Of a stretch of DNA of 64,000 bases, positions 1-8,497 are shown piece after piece (position 1 is the first letter of the stretch; every line of letters begins with the position of its first letter). Position numbers and translations under genes: made by a program. Under the pieces are notes generated by a model. It was not told the origin of the DNA and did no database searches. It was given only the letters and a program-made list of their open reading frames with translations. The stretch spans positions 46,878 through 110,877 of the forward strand of contig NZ_KI530736.1 in assembly GCF_000488215.1 (NCBI RefSeq), written 5' to 3'. The DNA comes from Acinetobacter nectaris CIP 110549. Lineage in GTDB: Bacteria > Pseudomonadota > Gammaproteobacteria > Pseudomonadales > Moraxellaceae.

Positions 1-417
1 TCATCAGGTCGTTACGGGTTTACAGCATCTGCTGTATGTAGTGTGACAGATACCCCACCAACATTATTGGTATGTATGAATAAAGCTTCTAACTCACATG
101 TACATTTTGTTGAAAACAAAATACTGTCTGTAAATGTTCTGAAAGCACACCATCAGCATATTTCTAAAGCATTTGCATCTAAAATGAGTCCAGAAGAGCG
201 TTTTGAATGTGGTGAGTGGACTGAGCTTGAAACAGGTTCACCAGTATTAGAAGATGCACTAGTGAGTTTTGACTGTCAGATTGATCAAATTCAAGAGGTT
301 GGAACACATACTATTTTTATTTGCCATATTAAAGCAATTCAACAAAGTGAACATGACAAAAGTCTAGTGTATTTTAATCGTGCTTATCATCACGTTGGGC
401 AATCTGAAACTACTTAA
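1..417 (+). CDS. HpaC/RutF-type flavin reductase, C-terminal part
   Basis: This is the C-terminal part of a short-chain flavin reductase that supplies reduced flavin to a two-component monooxygenase. The reading frame is open from base 1, so the gene starts outside the window; a GTG at 43 is internal. The peptide shows the family signature GFTASAVCSVTDTPPT, followed by LLVCMN, the NVL strand and a closing GTHTIFICHIKAI...LVYFNRAYH segment, as in HpaC (4-hydroxyphenylacetate 3-monooxygenase reductase). RutF shares the same signature, so the oxygenase partner cannot be told from here. Followed by a same-strand MHS transporter after 152 bases. Family assignment is firm; the substrate pathway is not. 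Confidence 0.85.
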   Translation, partial: SSGRYGFTASAVCSVTDTPPTLLVCMNKASNSHVHFVENKILSVNVLKAHHQHISKAFASKMSPEERFECGEWTELETGSPVLEDALVSFDCQIDQIQEVGTHTIFICHIKAIQQSEHDKSLVYFNRAYHHVGQSETT

Positions 418-569
418 TTTTTGTTGATAGTACATATTTAAAATAAGATATGTCTTTCTTTGTTTTATTCTAGATTAACTACAAGTAAGCAAGTTATTTT
501 TTTCTAGAAAGTTATTCCACTTGAGCTTTGAACTCTATCTATAAATTCTTATAAAACATCTGGTTTCTC

Positions 570-1862
570 ATGGAATCTACAATACATTCTCACACAAACT
601 CTAAAACTCGTGTCCTTTTGGCAAGCTTGATTGGTACGACAATAGAGTTTTTTGATTTTTATATCTATGCAACAGCTGCTGTACTCGTATTTCCACATCT
701 ATTTTTTCCAACAAGCAGTGGAAGTGCAGCAATACTACAATCACTTGCAACATTTGCAATTGCTTTCGTGGCACGCCCAATTGGAGCTGCAATATTTGGA
801 CATCTTGGGGATCGTATTGGACGTAAAGCTACGCTTGTAGCAGCATTGCTTTTGATGGGGTTTTCTACAGTAGCTATTGGACTATTGCCAAGCTATGCAC
901 AAATAGGCGTTTTTGCACCATTGTTACTTGCTTTATGTCGTTTAGGACAAGGGTTAGGACTAAGTGGAGAGTGGAGTGGAGCAGTTCTACTTGCAACCGA
1001 AAATGCACCAAAAGGAAAACGTGCTTGGTATGGTATGTTTCCCCAATTGGGTGCACCTCTAGGCTTTATTTTAGCAGTAAGCTCATTTCTTATATTGGGA
1101 GCACTTATTTCAAATGAAGAATTTCTAGCATGGGGGTGGCGTATTCCTTTTATTGCTAGTGCTTTACTTGTAATTTTGGGTCTGTATATTCGATTAAAAC
1201 TACATGAGACTCCTGTATTTCAGAAAGTGATTAGTAAGCATGAAGAAGAGAAAGCCCCTTTTAAGCAAGTTTTAGCTCATCATTCTAAACAAGTAATATT
1301 AGGCACTTTAGCGACAGTATGTACTTTGGTATTATTTTATTTAATGACTGTATTTTCTCTTAATTGGGGAACAACGGCTTTAGGTTATAGTCGTGATGTT
1401 TTTTTAAAAATGCAATTGATTGCAACCTTAGGTTTTGCAGCCTGCATTCCTATTTCAGCAGTGTTATCTGAAAAATTTGGGCGAAAGAAAACATCAATTT
1501 GTATATGTATCATTTCTATTCTCTTTGGTTTGGTTTTCTCTTATTTCTTTATTCCAAATAGTCCTATATCTGTACTTACTTTTTTATGTACTGGATTAAG
1601 TATTATGGGGCTTACTTATGGTCCAATAGGGACAATATTATCGGAGATATTTCCAGTTTCTGTTCGTTATACAGGTTCTGCTTTAGCATATAACTTAGCA
1701 AGTATTCTTGGGGCATCATTTGCACCGCTTATTGCTACCAAACTTGCTCAAAGCTATGGTATTGCAGCAGTTGGCTATTATTTATGTGGAGCATCATTAC
1801 TTTCTTTATTGGCTTTTTTATGTATACGCGAAACAAAAGATGAGAATACATTAAGTACTTAA
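570..1862 (+). CDS. MFS transporter, metabolite:H+ symporter (MHS) family
   Basis: An inner-membrane symporter of 430 aa, the usual MHS length, with about 12 hydrophobic segments. The N-terminus carries the MHS signature: IGTTIEFFDFYIYATAA in TM1, then FGHLGDRIGRK in the loop after TM2, and RLGQGLGLSGEWSGA around TM4. This resembles ShiA, YhjE and aromatic or dicarboxylate carriers, which couple organic-acid uptake to protons. The ATG at 570 follows a weak ribosome site. The upstream flavin reductase hints at uptake of an aromatic acid, but that is only a neighbourhood guess. A hairpin terminator follows directly after the gene. Confidence 0.85.
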   Translation: MESTIHSHTNSKTRVLLASLIGTTIEFFDFYIYATAAVLVFPHLFFPTSSGSAAILQSLATFAIAFVARPIGAAIFGHLGDRIGRKATLVAALLLMGFSTVAIGLLPSYAQIGVFAPLLLALCRLGQGLGLSGEWSGAVLLATENAPKGKRAWYGMFPQLGAPLGFILAVSSFLILGALISNEEFLAWGWRIPFIASALLVILGLYIRLKLHETPVFQKVISKHEEEKAPFKQVLAHHSKQVILGTLATVCTLVLFYLMTVFSLNWGTTALGYSRDVFLKMQLIATLGFAACIPISAVLSEKFGRKKTSICICIISILFGLVFSYFFIPNSPISVLTFLCTGLSIMGLTYGPIGTILSEIFPVSVRYTGSALAYNLASILGASFAPLIATKLAQSYGIAAVGYYLCGASLLSLLAFLCIRETKDENTLST

Positions 1863-1875
1863 TAAAAATACTAAA

Positions 1876-1922
1876 GCAAGGAGGAGCGAATTTTTCTTAA
1901 AAATACGCTTCTCCTTATTTTA
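1876..1922. terminator. Hairpin terminator between convergent genes
   Basis: Arms at 1878-1888 and 1906-1916 pair over 11 positions with one G-T wobble, followed by TTATTTTAT on the plus strand and flanked by A-rich sequence. It lies between the MHS transporter (plus) and the PEBP-family gene (minus), so it probably serves both. Confidence 0.75.
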
Positions 1923-1952
1923 TAAACCTTTAATAAAAATATTATAATAATT

Positions 1953-2486
1953 TTATCTTGATACTGTTAATCTTTGGCTAGCAACGCCAATAGAGTGTAA
2001 ATGTAAAAAATATCCTATGAGTGCTGCACTATTACCAAACGTTATAGGTAAGTTTTCTACATTAAGTGCATATACTTTTATTTCATATTGATGAGTGCTT
2101 CCTATAGGAGGGCATGGCCCCAACCAGTTAATTGAGCCTGCATCATTTTTCTGTTGTTTTGCGCCTTTAGGAAGGCTAAATGGTTCTATAACTGTTGTTG
2201 TTTTAGGAATATCAATGACTATCCATTGCCAAAATCCACTGCCCGTTGGTGCATCTTTATCATAAAAAGTTATTGCGAAACTTTTAGTATTTTTTGGAGG
2301 GTTACTCCATTTCAATTGAGGGCGAATATTTTTACCTGTACAGCCAAAGGCATTGGATAAATACTGTTGAGAAAGAGGTCTAGTTATATCAATATTTGGG
2401 ATTTGAATGGAGAAACTTGAATTATTTTGGGCAAAGGCATCTATGGTATAAGCTGCTAAAGCGATTACTAAGCAAATTTTTTTCAT
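1953..2486 (-). CDS. YbhB/YbcL-type phosphatidylethanolamine-binding protein (Raf kinase inhibitor-like)
   Basis: A 177-aa exported protein of the PEBP fold family. Residues 1-20 form a signal peptide (MKKICLVIALAAYTIDAFAQ). The mature part shows the family features: CTGKNIRPQLKWSNPP near the anion pocket, then KSFAITFYDKDAPTGSGFWQWIV, with the DxDxP-like and W motifs, and a GPCPPIGSTHQYEIKVYAL segment matching the GPxPPxGxHRY motif. Bacterial members are periplasmic or cytoplasmic and their ligand is unknown. The gene stands alone on the minus strand, convergent with the transporter upstream. Confidence 0.88.
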   Translation of the reverse strand: MKKICLVIALAAYTIDAFAQNNSSFSIQIPNIDITRPLSQQYLSNAFGCTGKNIRPQLKWSNPPKNTKSFAITFYDKDAPTGSGFWQWIVIDIPKTTTVIEPFSLPKGAKQQKNDAGSINWLGPCPPIGSTHQYEIKVYALNVENLPITFGNSAALIGYFLHLHSIGVASQRLTVSR

Positions 2487-2590
2487 ATGTTATAATCTTC
2501 TATCATTGTCTGTTTTAATCATATATGTATTATTTATAATGAAAAATGATTTATTTTAAGATAAAATATAACTAATATTTATAATATGTT

Positions 2591-2824
2591 GTGCCCAATA
2601 TGAGAGAAAAATTACAGGAAGTTTTTATTGATGGGTGTAATGCAAAGATTGAGAAAAAGGGAGAAAATGTTGGTTTATCTTTCTATGCTTTCTTTAAAAA
2701 CAAAAATGATGACCCTGAACTACTTATGGAAGCAGCTCATTGGTGGATTATAAAGCATCGGTTAGACCATTTTGAAAAAGCAGTAAAAGTGAAAAATCTT
2801 ATTTTAGATGAACTAAACAATTGA
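2591..2824 (+). CDS. Small DUF6500-like protein
   Basis: A short soluble protein (up to 77 aa) without signal peptide or membrane segment. The central stretch VGLSFYAFFKNKNDDPELLMEAAHWW followed by HRLDHFEKA looks like the conserved core of small DUF6500 proteins, whose function is not known. The start is unsure: GTG at 2591 or ATG at 2600, neither with a clear ribosome site. It is convergent with leuA and followed by a strong hairpin. The family name comes from memory of the motif; the gene itself is very probably real. Confidence 0.6.
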   Translation: MPNMREKLQEVFIDGCNAKIEKKGENVGLSFYAFFKNKNDDPELLMEAAHWWIIKHRLDHFEKAVKVKNLILDELNN

Positions 2825-2843
2825 GATATAGTGTAAGAAACAG

Positions 2844-2876
2844 GTTAGGAATAAGAGTTAACCTCTTATTCCTAAC
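2844..2876. terminator. Perfect 14-bp hairpin between convergent genes
   Basis: Arms 2844-2857 and 2863-2876 are exact reverse complements with a 5-base loop. On the minus strand the stem is followed by a T-rich run (CTGTTTCTT), so it best fits termination of leuA; it also lies 20 bases after the small plus-strand gene. Confidence 0.8.
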
Positions 2877-2883
2877 TTGTGAA

Positions 2884-4578
2884 TTAAGAGCTAGCCTTTA
2901 CCAAAGCATTATTTTGATAACACTGACTAAAGCCATTGAGCAATGCTTGAATAGATGCTGTTGCGATATCGGTATCTATCGAAACTCCCCAATAGATATA
3001 CCCATCTAAATCTGTACAACGAATATAACTAATAGACCGACTACCTGTATGTCTACCTAAAGCATGTTCTGAATATTCAGAAATTTTGAGTTGATATGAC
3101 CACTTTGTATTTAAAGCTTGAACTGAAGCAGATAATAATCCATTACCTGAGCCTACTAGATGAATTACTTCATCTTTTATGCTAATAGATATTTGAACTT
3201 TATAAATTTCATTTTGCTTTTGTGACTGGTAATTTATAAGCTTAAAATCTACTTCTGTTGGGTTTATTCCATATTCTTTTTGAAATATTTTCCAAATTTC
3301 AGCATGAGATAATTCAGCATTTCTGCTATCAGTAACCTTTTGGACAATTTGGCTAAAATCTTTCTGTAATTCGATGGGAAGTTCTATACCATGATTTTGT
3401 TGTAGCACCCATGCAGTACCACTTTTACCGGATTGACTATTTACTCGAATAACAGCCTCATAACTTGCACCTAAATCAGCAGGGTCTATAGGTAAGTATG
3501 GGACTTCCCAGTATTGATGCTTCTGAGATTTCCTTGCTTTAAATCCTTTCTTAATAGCATCTTGATGACTTCCAGAGAAAGCTGTAAAGACTAAGTCACC
3601 TACATATGGATGGCGTGGGTGTATTGGTAGTTCATTACACTCTTTAACTACTTCTGCAATGTTTTTTATATCGGAAAAATCTAGCTTTGGAGATATACCT
3701 TGCGTATACATGTTTAAAGCGATATTTACTAAATCGACATTACCTGTACGTTCACCATTACCAAATAGACAGCCCTCAACTCTGTCGGCACCTGCAAGCA
3801 AAGCAAGCTCTGCGGTGGCTACACCAGTTCCTCTATCATTATGTGGATGAACACTAATACAAACGTGATTTCTTTTAGAAAAGCTTTTGCAGAAATATTC
3901 TATTTGGTCGGCAAAAATATTTGGAGTACTTACCTCTACTGTAGTTGGTAAGTTAATAATCATAGGATATTCAGGGCTTGGTTCCCAAATTTTAGCGACT
4001 GCTTCACAAATTTCTAAAGCGAACTCAATTTCTGTAAAGCAAAATGTTTCTGGGGAATACTGATATGTCCATTTAGTTTCAGGATGTTGTAGACATAAAG
4101 ATTTAACTTGCCTTGTTGACTCAATAGCTAATTCAATGATTTCTTGTTTTGTTTTTTGAAAAACGATTCTACGGAAAACTTCTGCTGTTGCATTATAAAC
4201 ATGAACAATAGCCTGTTTAACACCGACTAAAGATTCAAAAGTTCTTTCAATTAAATCTGATCTAGCTTGAGTCATGACCTGAATAGAAACATCATCAGGA
4301 ATTTTATTTTTCTCAATAAGGTTTCGTACGAAATGAAAATCAGTTTCTGATGCTGCAGGAAAAGCAACTTCAATTTGTTTAAATCCACACTCAACTAAAC
4401 TTTGAAAAAACTTATTTTTTTTGTACTGATCCATTGGATTAGCTAGAGCTTGGTTACCGTCTCTTAAATCTGTAGAGCACCAAATAGGGGCCTGAGTAAT
4501 TTGTTTATTTGGCCAAGAACGTTCTGGAAAGTCAAAAGATTCAAATTGACGATATTTATTTTGAGGGTGAGCTAACAT
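2884..4578 (-). CDS. leuA: 2-isopropylmalate synthase
   Basis: First committed enzyme of leucine synthesis: condenses acetyl-CoA with 2-oxoisovalerate in the cytosol. At 564 aa it is the long LeuA type 2 form. Visible features are the N-terminal TIM-barrel metal and substrate motif LRDGNQ (residues 38-43), the metal-binding HPHND (244-248), the GNGERTGN loop (273-280) and a C-terminal regulatory domain from about residue 430 that senses leucine. No leucine-rich leader peptide is evident in the 275 bases upstream. It is a single-gene unit ending in a hairpin. Whether this is the only leuA of the genome cannot be told from the window. Confidence 0.93.
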   Translation of the reverse strand: MLAHPQNKYRQFESFDFPERSWPNKQITQAPIWCSTDLRDGNQALANPMDQYKKNKFFQSLVECGFKQIEVAFPAASETDFHFVRNLIEKNKIPDDVSIQVMTQARSDLIERTFESLVGVKQAIVHVYNATAEVFRRIVFQKTKQEIIELAIESTRQVKSLCLQHPETKWTYQYSPETFCFTEIEFALEICEAVAKIWEPSPEYPMIINLPTTVEVSTPNIFADQIEYFCKSFSKRNHVCISVHPHNDRGTGVATAELALLAGADRVEGCLFGNGERTGNVDLVNIALNMYTQGISPKLDFSDIKNIAEVVKECNELPIHPRHPYVGDLVFTAFSGSHQDAIKKGFKARKSQKHQYWEVPYLPIDPADLGASYEAVIRVNSQSGKSGTAWVLQQNHGIELPIELQKDFSQIVQKVTDSRNAELSHAEIWKIFQKEYGINPTEVDFKLINYQSQKQNEIYKVQISISIKDEVIHLVGSGNGLLSASVQALNTKWSYQLKISEYSEHALGRHTGSRSISYIRCTDLDGYIYWGVSIDTDIATASIQALLNGFSQCYQNNALVKASS

Positions 4579-4772
4579 AATTTTTCTCTATATTGTAATA
4601 GATATCATCATGAAGCATTATTCTATGGCTTTCTTTTGATAGAAAGACAAATACTATTGAATAAAAGACATTTTAATACAATGTATATCCTGTTTAAGGA
4701 ATTAGCATAAATTGCTGTTTATATTTTTATAAAGCATTAAGCTTGTCTTTAATCTATTACCTTAACAATAAA

Positions 4773-4790
4773 ATTCTTAAAATTAAGAAT
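4773..4790 (-). terminator. AT-rich hairpin downstream of the araC-type gene
   Basis: An 8-bp perfect inverted repeat (ATTCTTAA/TTAAGAAT, 2-base loop) followed on the minus strand by TTTTATTG. It lies 64 bases after the AraC-type gene and upstream of leuA, so it may separate the two transcripts. Weak because the stem is all AT except two pairs. Confidence 0.4.
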
Positions 4791-4853
4791 CTAAGGCTTT
4801 TTACTTCAATATAGATGTTCAAGTAGTTGTTGGTTCTGCAATTAAAATATTGG

Positions 4854-5618
4854 TTAGTAGTATTTTTTATTTATGTACTCAGTTGGAGTCATTCCCATTT
4901 CTCTTTTGAACATATAAGAAAATGCGCTAGGGCTTGAATATCCTAAATCTAAAGCAATACTTAAAATGGATTTTTTCATTTCTAGGTCAGTTAATGCCTG
5001 TAATAGTTTTGCTTGCTTTAACCATATGCTGAAACTTAAATTCATTTCCTTCTGAAAAAGCCTAGAAAGTGTTTTAGTACTTAAGTGATACTGCTTTGCA
5101 ATATCACTAAGAGATGGAATTATAGAAAGGTCTTTTTTAATATTATTACAAATCTTTTTCAAAAGACTAGACTGTGCCTCAGGTAGTTGAAAAGGTATTT
5201 CTTTTAAAAATCGTAACTCATCTAATATAAGCTCTAAAAGTCGCTCATTTCTAGTGTGAGGAAGCACGTCTGTTTTAATCTCTACAGCTTGGTTAATAAG
5301 CTCTGAAAGAAGTTTTGGAATAGCAACTACACTACATTGTGTATTAAGGTCTGCACGTGCAAATGGCTCGACAAATACTCCTCTAGCTTCAACTTCTCCG
5401 AATATAGTAATTGAATGCTTTTTATTTTCGGGAATCCATATTCCTTTAGTAGGTGGAATTACCCAAATTCCTTCTGCTGTTTGAACATGAATAACCCCAG
5501 ATAAAGTATGTAACAGCTGTATTCGATCATGTTGGTGCATGTCTTCTATATAGCCACTAGGGTACGATTGGGCATAAGCATAGACAGCGTAATTTAATTG
5601 CCCATGAAGGTAATTCAT
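4854..5618 (-). CDS. AraC-family transcriptional regulator with N-terminal cupin
   Basis: A 254-aa DNA-binding regulator. Residues 1-100 form a cupin-like sensing domain (HQHDRIQLLHTLSGVIHV, then WVIPPTKGIWIPENKKHSI). The C-terminal 100 residues hold the two helix-turn-helix units of AraC proteins: LSDIAKQYHLSTKTLSRLFQKE and ILSIALDLGYSSPSAFSYMFKREMGMTPTEY. The architecture resembles NimR/YeaM-type regulators that often control a neighbouring efflux pump. No divergent transporter sits next to it here, so the target is unknown. Confidence 0.9.
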   Translation of the reverse strand: MNYLHGQLNYAVYAYAQSYPSGYIEDMHQHDRIQLLHTLSGVIHVQTAEGIWVIPPTKGIWIPENKKHSITIFGEVEARGVFVEPFARADLNTQCSVVAIPKLLSELINQAVEIKTDVLPHTRNERLLELILDELRFLKEIPFQLPEAQSSLLKKICNNIKKDLSIIPSLSDIAKQYHLSTKTLSRLFQKEMNLSFSIWLKQAKLLQALTDLEMKKSILSIALDLGYSSPSAFSYMFKREMGMTPTEYINKKYY

Positions 5619-5728
5619 AATATAAGTCTTTTTAAATATCTAAAAATGAGTTTAATCACTTTTAGATAAAAGAAAAGTTTTTCAATAGGATATCTAGTTA
5701 TCTTCGTATGAAATGTTAAGTATTATAA

Positions 5729-5758
5729 AAAAGCCAACATATATTTATGTTGGCTTTT
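5729..5758 (-). terminator. Terminator of the arsR-HbpS-SDR operon
   Basis: Stem GCCAACATA (5733-5741) with TATGTTGGC (5746-5754), extended by A/T pairs to 5729-5758 and flanked by A-runs and T-runs. On the minus strand it follows the SDR stop codon by about 35 bases and reads into TTTTATAATA. Confidence 0.8.
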
Positions 5759-5792
5759 GAATTTTAGTAAATAAATAGTGCTGTGTTGCTAT

Positions 5793-6557
5793 TTAAGCTT
5801 CCCAAACACGATCTTGCATTGCTTTAATTGGTTGATGAATTTCTGATGGAAACAAGTTTCTAAAATTTGATTGTGGGTTAATAATAACATCCACCATCTT
5901 AACAATGTCCATATCTTCAGGATACTGCTCTTGCTCAAATGATGGGTTATCATGATTAATCATAGATTTTTCAGGATCATGCCAAGCATTTGATGCCTCA
6001 GTCATTCTATCATTGAACCCTGTTGCATAAGGGCCAGGGTTAATAGTAGAAATGCTTACACCGAAAGCTTCAACTTCTTGTTTCAGAGCCTGTGCAGCTG
6101 CCTCTAAAGCATGTTTAGAACCACAATACGCACCATATTTTTCTAAAGAAACAATGCCACCTATTGATGATATAAAAACTACTCTACCAGATTTTTTCTG
6201 AATAAATTTACGAATCACTTTTTGAGTTAAATTCATAGTTGAGAAAAAGTTAACTTCAAATTGATTCCTTAAAACTTGGTTTGGCATATCAACTAAAGAT
6301 CCACCTTCGCCAATACCAGCATTATTGACCAAGATATCTAGATCCAAGTTACTTACATAATTTTGGTCTAGTTCATTACATATATCTAGCTTAAATATAT
6401 TGGCAGATAAGCCATTTACTTTTAACTCATTTTTTAATGATGTAATCTGATTTGTAACTTCTACACCTGCATATACATCATAACCACGTTTAGCAAGTTC
6501 TATTGTATAAAGCTTTCCAAATCCACTACCTGCACCTGTAATAAGAACTTTCTTCAT
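5793..6557 (-). CDS. Short-chain dehydrogenase/reductase (SDR)
   Basis: A classical SDR oxidoreductase of 254 aa. Cofactor motif GAGSGFG at residues 8-14, NNAG at 78-81, catalytic Ser at 130-131 and Tyr144-x3-Lys148. The VxxINPGPYATGFN stretch is the usual post-catalytic segment. Substrate is not predictable. Its start overlaps the stop of the HbpS-like gene by 4 bases, which implies translational coupling in a three-gene operon arsR/HbpS-like/SDR. Last gene before the hairpin terminator. Confidence 0.9.
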   Translation of the reverse strand: MKKVLITGAGSGFGKLYTIELAKRGYDVYAGVEVTNQITSLKNELKVNGLSANIFKLDICNELDQNYVSNLDLDILVNNAGIGEGGSLVDMPNQVLRNQFEVNFFSTMNLTQKVIRKFIQKKSGRVVFISSIGGIVSLEKYGAYCGSKHALEAAAQALKQEVEAFGVSISTINPGPYATGFNDRMTEASNAWHDPEKSMINHDNPSFEQEQYPEDMDIVKMVDVIINPQSNFRNLFPSEIHQPIKAMQDRVWEA

Positions 6558-6952
6558 TTTCCACCTCCTGACATTAAATCGTTAGCAATAATTTTTGCTA
6601 TCTCTAAATCTTTACTTGGATCACTAGATGAGACTCCCAAGAATTTTTTATTACCAAATTGATCGGAAAGATACTTTCCGCCAGCAATGAAACAGTATTC
6701 ACTAGAAATAAGAGGCATATCTCCTAAACCTTTTAGGAGGTTATATATCTGATGGTTATCTCCCATAAAGTTATATGCAGTTTTAGCCTTTTTTTCAGAC
6801 ATATCTATACTACATGGTCTAATTTCACCAAGACTAATAAAGAACTCTTTGTTGCCAGATGCATTGAGTATCGTGATGCATAGGCCAACATCAAAATTTT
6901 TTACTAATGCTTTGGCTTGTATAATGAAATTAGAAATATCTATATTATTCAT
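6554..6952 (-). CDS. GlcG/HbpS-family small protein
   Basis: A 132-aa protein that resembles the HbpS/GlcG family (older name DUF336), small proteins that bind haem or other cofactors and often sit beside oxidoreductases. Visible features: an alpha-helical start, GLCITILNASGNKEFF, then CSIDMSEKKAKTAY, which corresponds to the family's conserved lysine helix, and IAGGKYL near the end of the core. It is more diverged than the second member at 15.6-16.1 kb. It overlaps arsR by 8 bases at its start and the SDR gene by 4 at its end. Role inferred only from family and operon. Confidence 0.65.
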   Translation of the reverse strand: MNNIDISNFIIQAKALVKNFDVGLCITILNASGNKEFFISLGEIRPCSIDMSEKKAKTAYNFMGDNHQIYNLLKGLGDMPLISSEYCFIAGGKYLSDQFGNKKFLGVSSSDPSKDLEIAKIIANDLMSGGGK

Positions 6953-7247
6953 TAGAGAAAGCCTTCTTTAATGCACAAACAATATCTTCAGTTGTCTTTT
7001 CTTTCACATAGTACTTACTTTTCTGTGATTCCTTTTGTTTATAAAGAATTCCTTCATCACACATCTTTGTTAAATGCTGAGAGGTTGCAGAAATACTTAA
7101 GTCGCATTCAGAGGCAATTTCACCATTTGTCAAACCAGGACTTTTCATCACAGCACAGATCATTAATAGTCGTTGAGGATTACTAATGATTTTTAGAAAG
7201 CTAGTTGCTTTGACTGCTTCTTGAAAGGTATCACTTAAATCTTTCAT
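6945..7247 (-). CDS. ArsR-family transcriptional regulator
   Basis: A 100-aa winged-helix repressor. The N-terminal helix leads into LKIISNPQRLLMICAVMKSPG and the HTH segment LTNGEIASECDLSISATSQHLTKMCDEGILYKQKE, the hallmark of ArsR/SmtB proteins. The usual metal-binding Cys-rich ELCVCDL box is replaced by ASECDLS, so it may respond to redox or an organic ligand rather than arsenic. First gene of the operon, with a near-consensus promoter directly upstream, and it likely represses itself. Confidence 0.9.
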   Translation of the reverse strand: MKDLSDTFQEAVKATSFLKIISNPQRLLMICAVMKSPGLTNGEIASECDLSISATSQHLTKMCDEGILYKQKESQKSKYYVKEKTTEDIVCALKKAFSNE

Positions 7248-7279
7248 TAGTTAATTATTCCTAATGTTAGTATTTTTTA

Positions 7280-7308
7280 ATATTAGTAAATTCTAACTAA
7301 ACTGTCAA
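7280..7308 (-). promoter_or_regulatory. Sigma-70 type promoter of the arsR operon
   Basis: On the minus strand TTGACA (7308-7303) is followed after exactly 17 bases by TAATAT (7285-7280). Repeated TAATRTTAG units at 7261-7287 overlap the -10 region and could be the ArsR operator. The start codon of arsR lies about 35 bases downstream. Confidence 0.75.
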
Positions 7309-7409
7309 TAGGAAGTAAAATATACCGCAAGAGTAAAATTTTTCGTGACAAAGTAGACAGATTTGTATATTATACATTTATTATAAATATAAAGTTGTAT
7401 CCCCAATCG

Positions 7410-7448
7410 AGACCTACTAAACCCCAAAGTAGGTCTTTCTTTTTTTTA
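7410..7448 (+). terminator. Orphan rho-independent terminator (possible sRNA end)
   Basis: Stem AGACCTACT (7410-7418) and AGTAGGTCT (7429-7437), 10-base loop, then TTCTTTTTTTT. It is a textbook plus-strand terminator, yet no plus-strand gene lies upstream before 2824. It may end a small RNA transcribed from about 7310-7400, or be left over from a lost gene. Confidence 0.7.
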
Positions 7449-7803
7449 GAATATTGTAATAAAGTCAGAAGAATATTCGATAAAAGTAGTGCAGTAATTT
7501 TATATAAGAAATTTGAAAAATGAGTATGATATTTAAAAGAATCAAGTTTTTTTCTAAAAAAATCAAATTACTATATAATTTAAATTTTTGTGAATAGAAG
7601 ACTATATTAATTTTATAATGTATTTTTGAGAATGTAAGATCTTCTGTTAAGTGAAATGGACAGCAGAAATAGTATTATTTCATTATTAAAAGTAATGTGA
7701 TAACAAATAAATAATGACCGATCATGACACAAACCTTTAGCAGCGTTTAATAAAAATATGTAGATATTAACTCTAAAATTATAAATATATCAAAGGGAAG
7801 AGT
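7449..7803. other. AT-rich intergenic region, no gene seen
   Basis: These 355 bases between the orphan terminator and the acetyltransferase gene hold no convincing ORF. They presumably contain the promoter of the acetyltransferase, whose ribosome site (AAGGGAAG) is at 7794-7801. Confidence 0.5.
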
Positions 7804-8343
7804 ATGAATCATCCACAAATAAAAATAGACAATATAAGTATAGTTGCTTTGTATCAGTGTGAACCTAGAGAGTTAGTTTCTTTCTATACAAGAAACAAGG
7901 ACCACTTACAGAAGTCAATGCCACTACGAAGTTTAGACTTTTATGAAGAAGATTATTGGGAATCTAAAATTTTTGACTATCGACAATCTTTTATGAACGG
8001 AAAATCAGTATGTTTTATATTAAAAAGTGCAAATCAAACTATTGGAATTATTAATTTTGATCAGATTATATATGGGGCATTCCTTTCATGCTATTTAGGA
8101 TATGCATTAGACGAAAAATATCAAGGTAAGGGAATCATGTTTAAATCTCTTCAATTTGCAATGAATTATGTCACTGATGAGTTAGGACTTAATCGGATTA
8201 TGGCAAATTATGTTCCAGAGAATTATCGTAGTGCAAAATTATTACATAAATTAGGATTTGAGAGAGAAGGATATGCAAGAAAATATTTAAAACTTAACGG
8301 TGTATGGAAAGATCATATATTAACTAGCTTCATTAATGATTGA
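7804..8343 (+). CDS. GNAT N-acetyltransferase, RimJ/RimL type
   Basis: A 179-aa acetyl-CoA-dependent transferase. The RimJ/RimL layout is clear: a first half ending in VCFILKSANQTIGIINFDQI, then LGYALDEKYQGKGIM, the acetyl-CoA loop of the Q/RxxGxG/A type, and NRIMANYVPENYRSAKLLHKLGFEREGYARKYL, the characteristic closing motif. Members acetylate ribosomal protein N-termini, amino sugars or drugs; the target here is unknown. A good Shine-Dalgarno sequence (AAGGGAAG) precedes the ATG. Single-gene unit on the plus strand. Confidence 0.9.
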   Translation: MNHPQIKIDNISIVALYQCEPRELVSFYTRNKDHLQKSMPLRSLDFYEEDYWESKIFDYRQSFMNGKSVCFILKSANQTIGIINFDQIIYGAFLSCYLGYALDEKYQGKGIMFKSLQFAMNYVTDELGLNRIMANYVPENYRSAKLLHKLGFEREGYARKYLKLNGVWKDHILTSFIND

Positions 8344-8497
8344 TACTATTAAAAAATAAATAATTTGATAGAAATCTATCTAATTTTTCTTTGTATTGGA
8401 GAATTAGGCAAAAATACGAAAGAATCAGAGAAACACTTCTACTGAATCATCTTTATATTAATGACTTAAAGTTTTTAATTAATATAAAGAGTTAACT

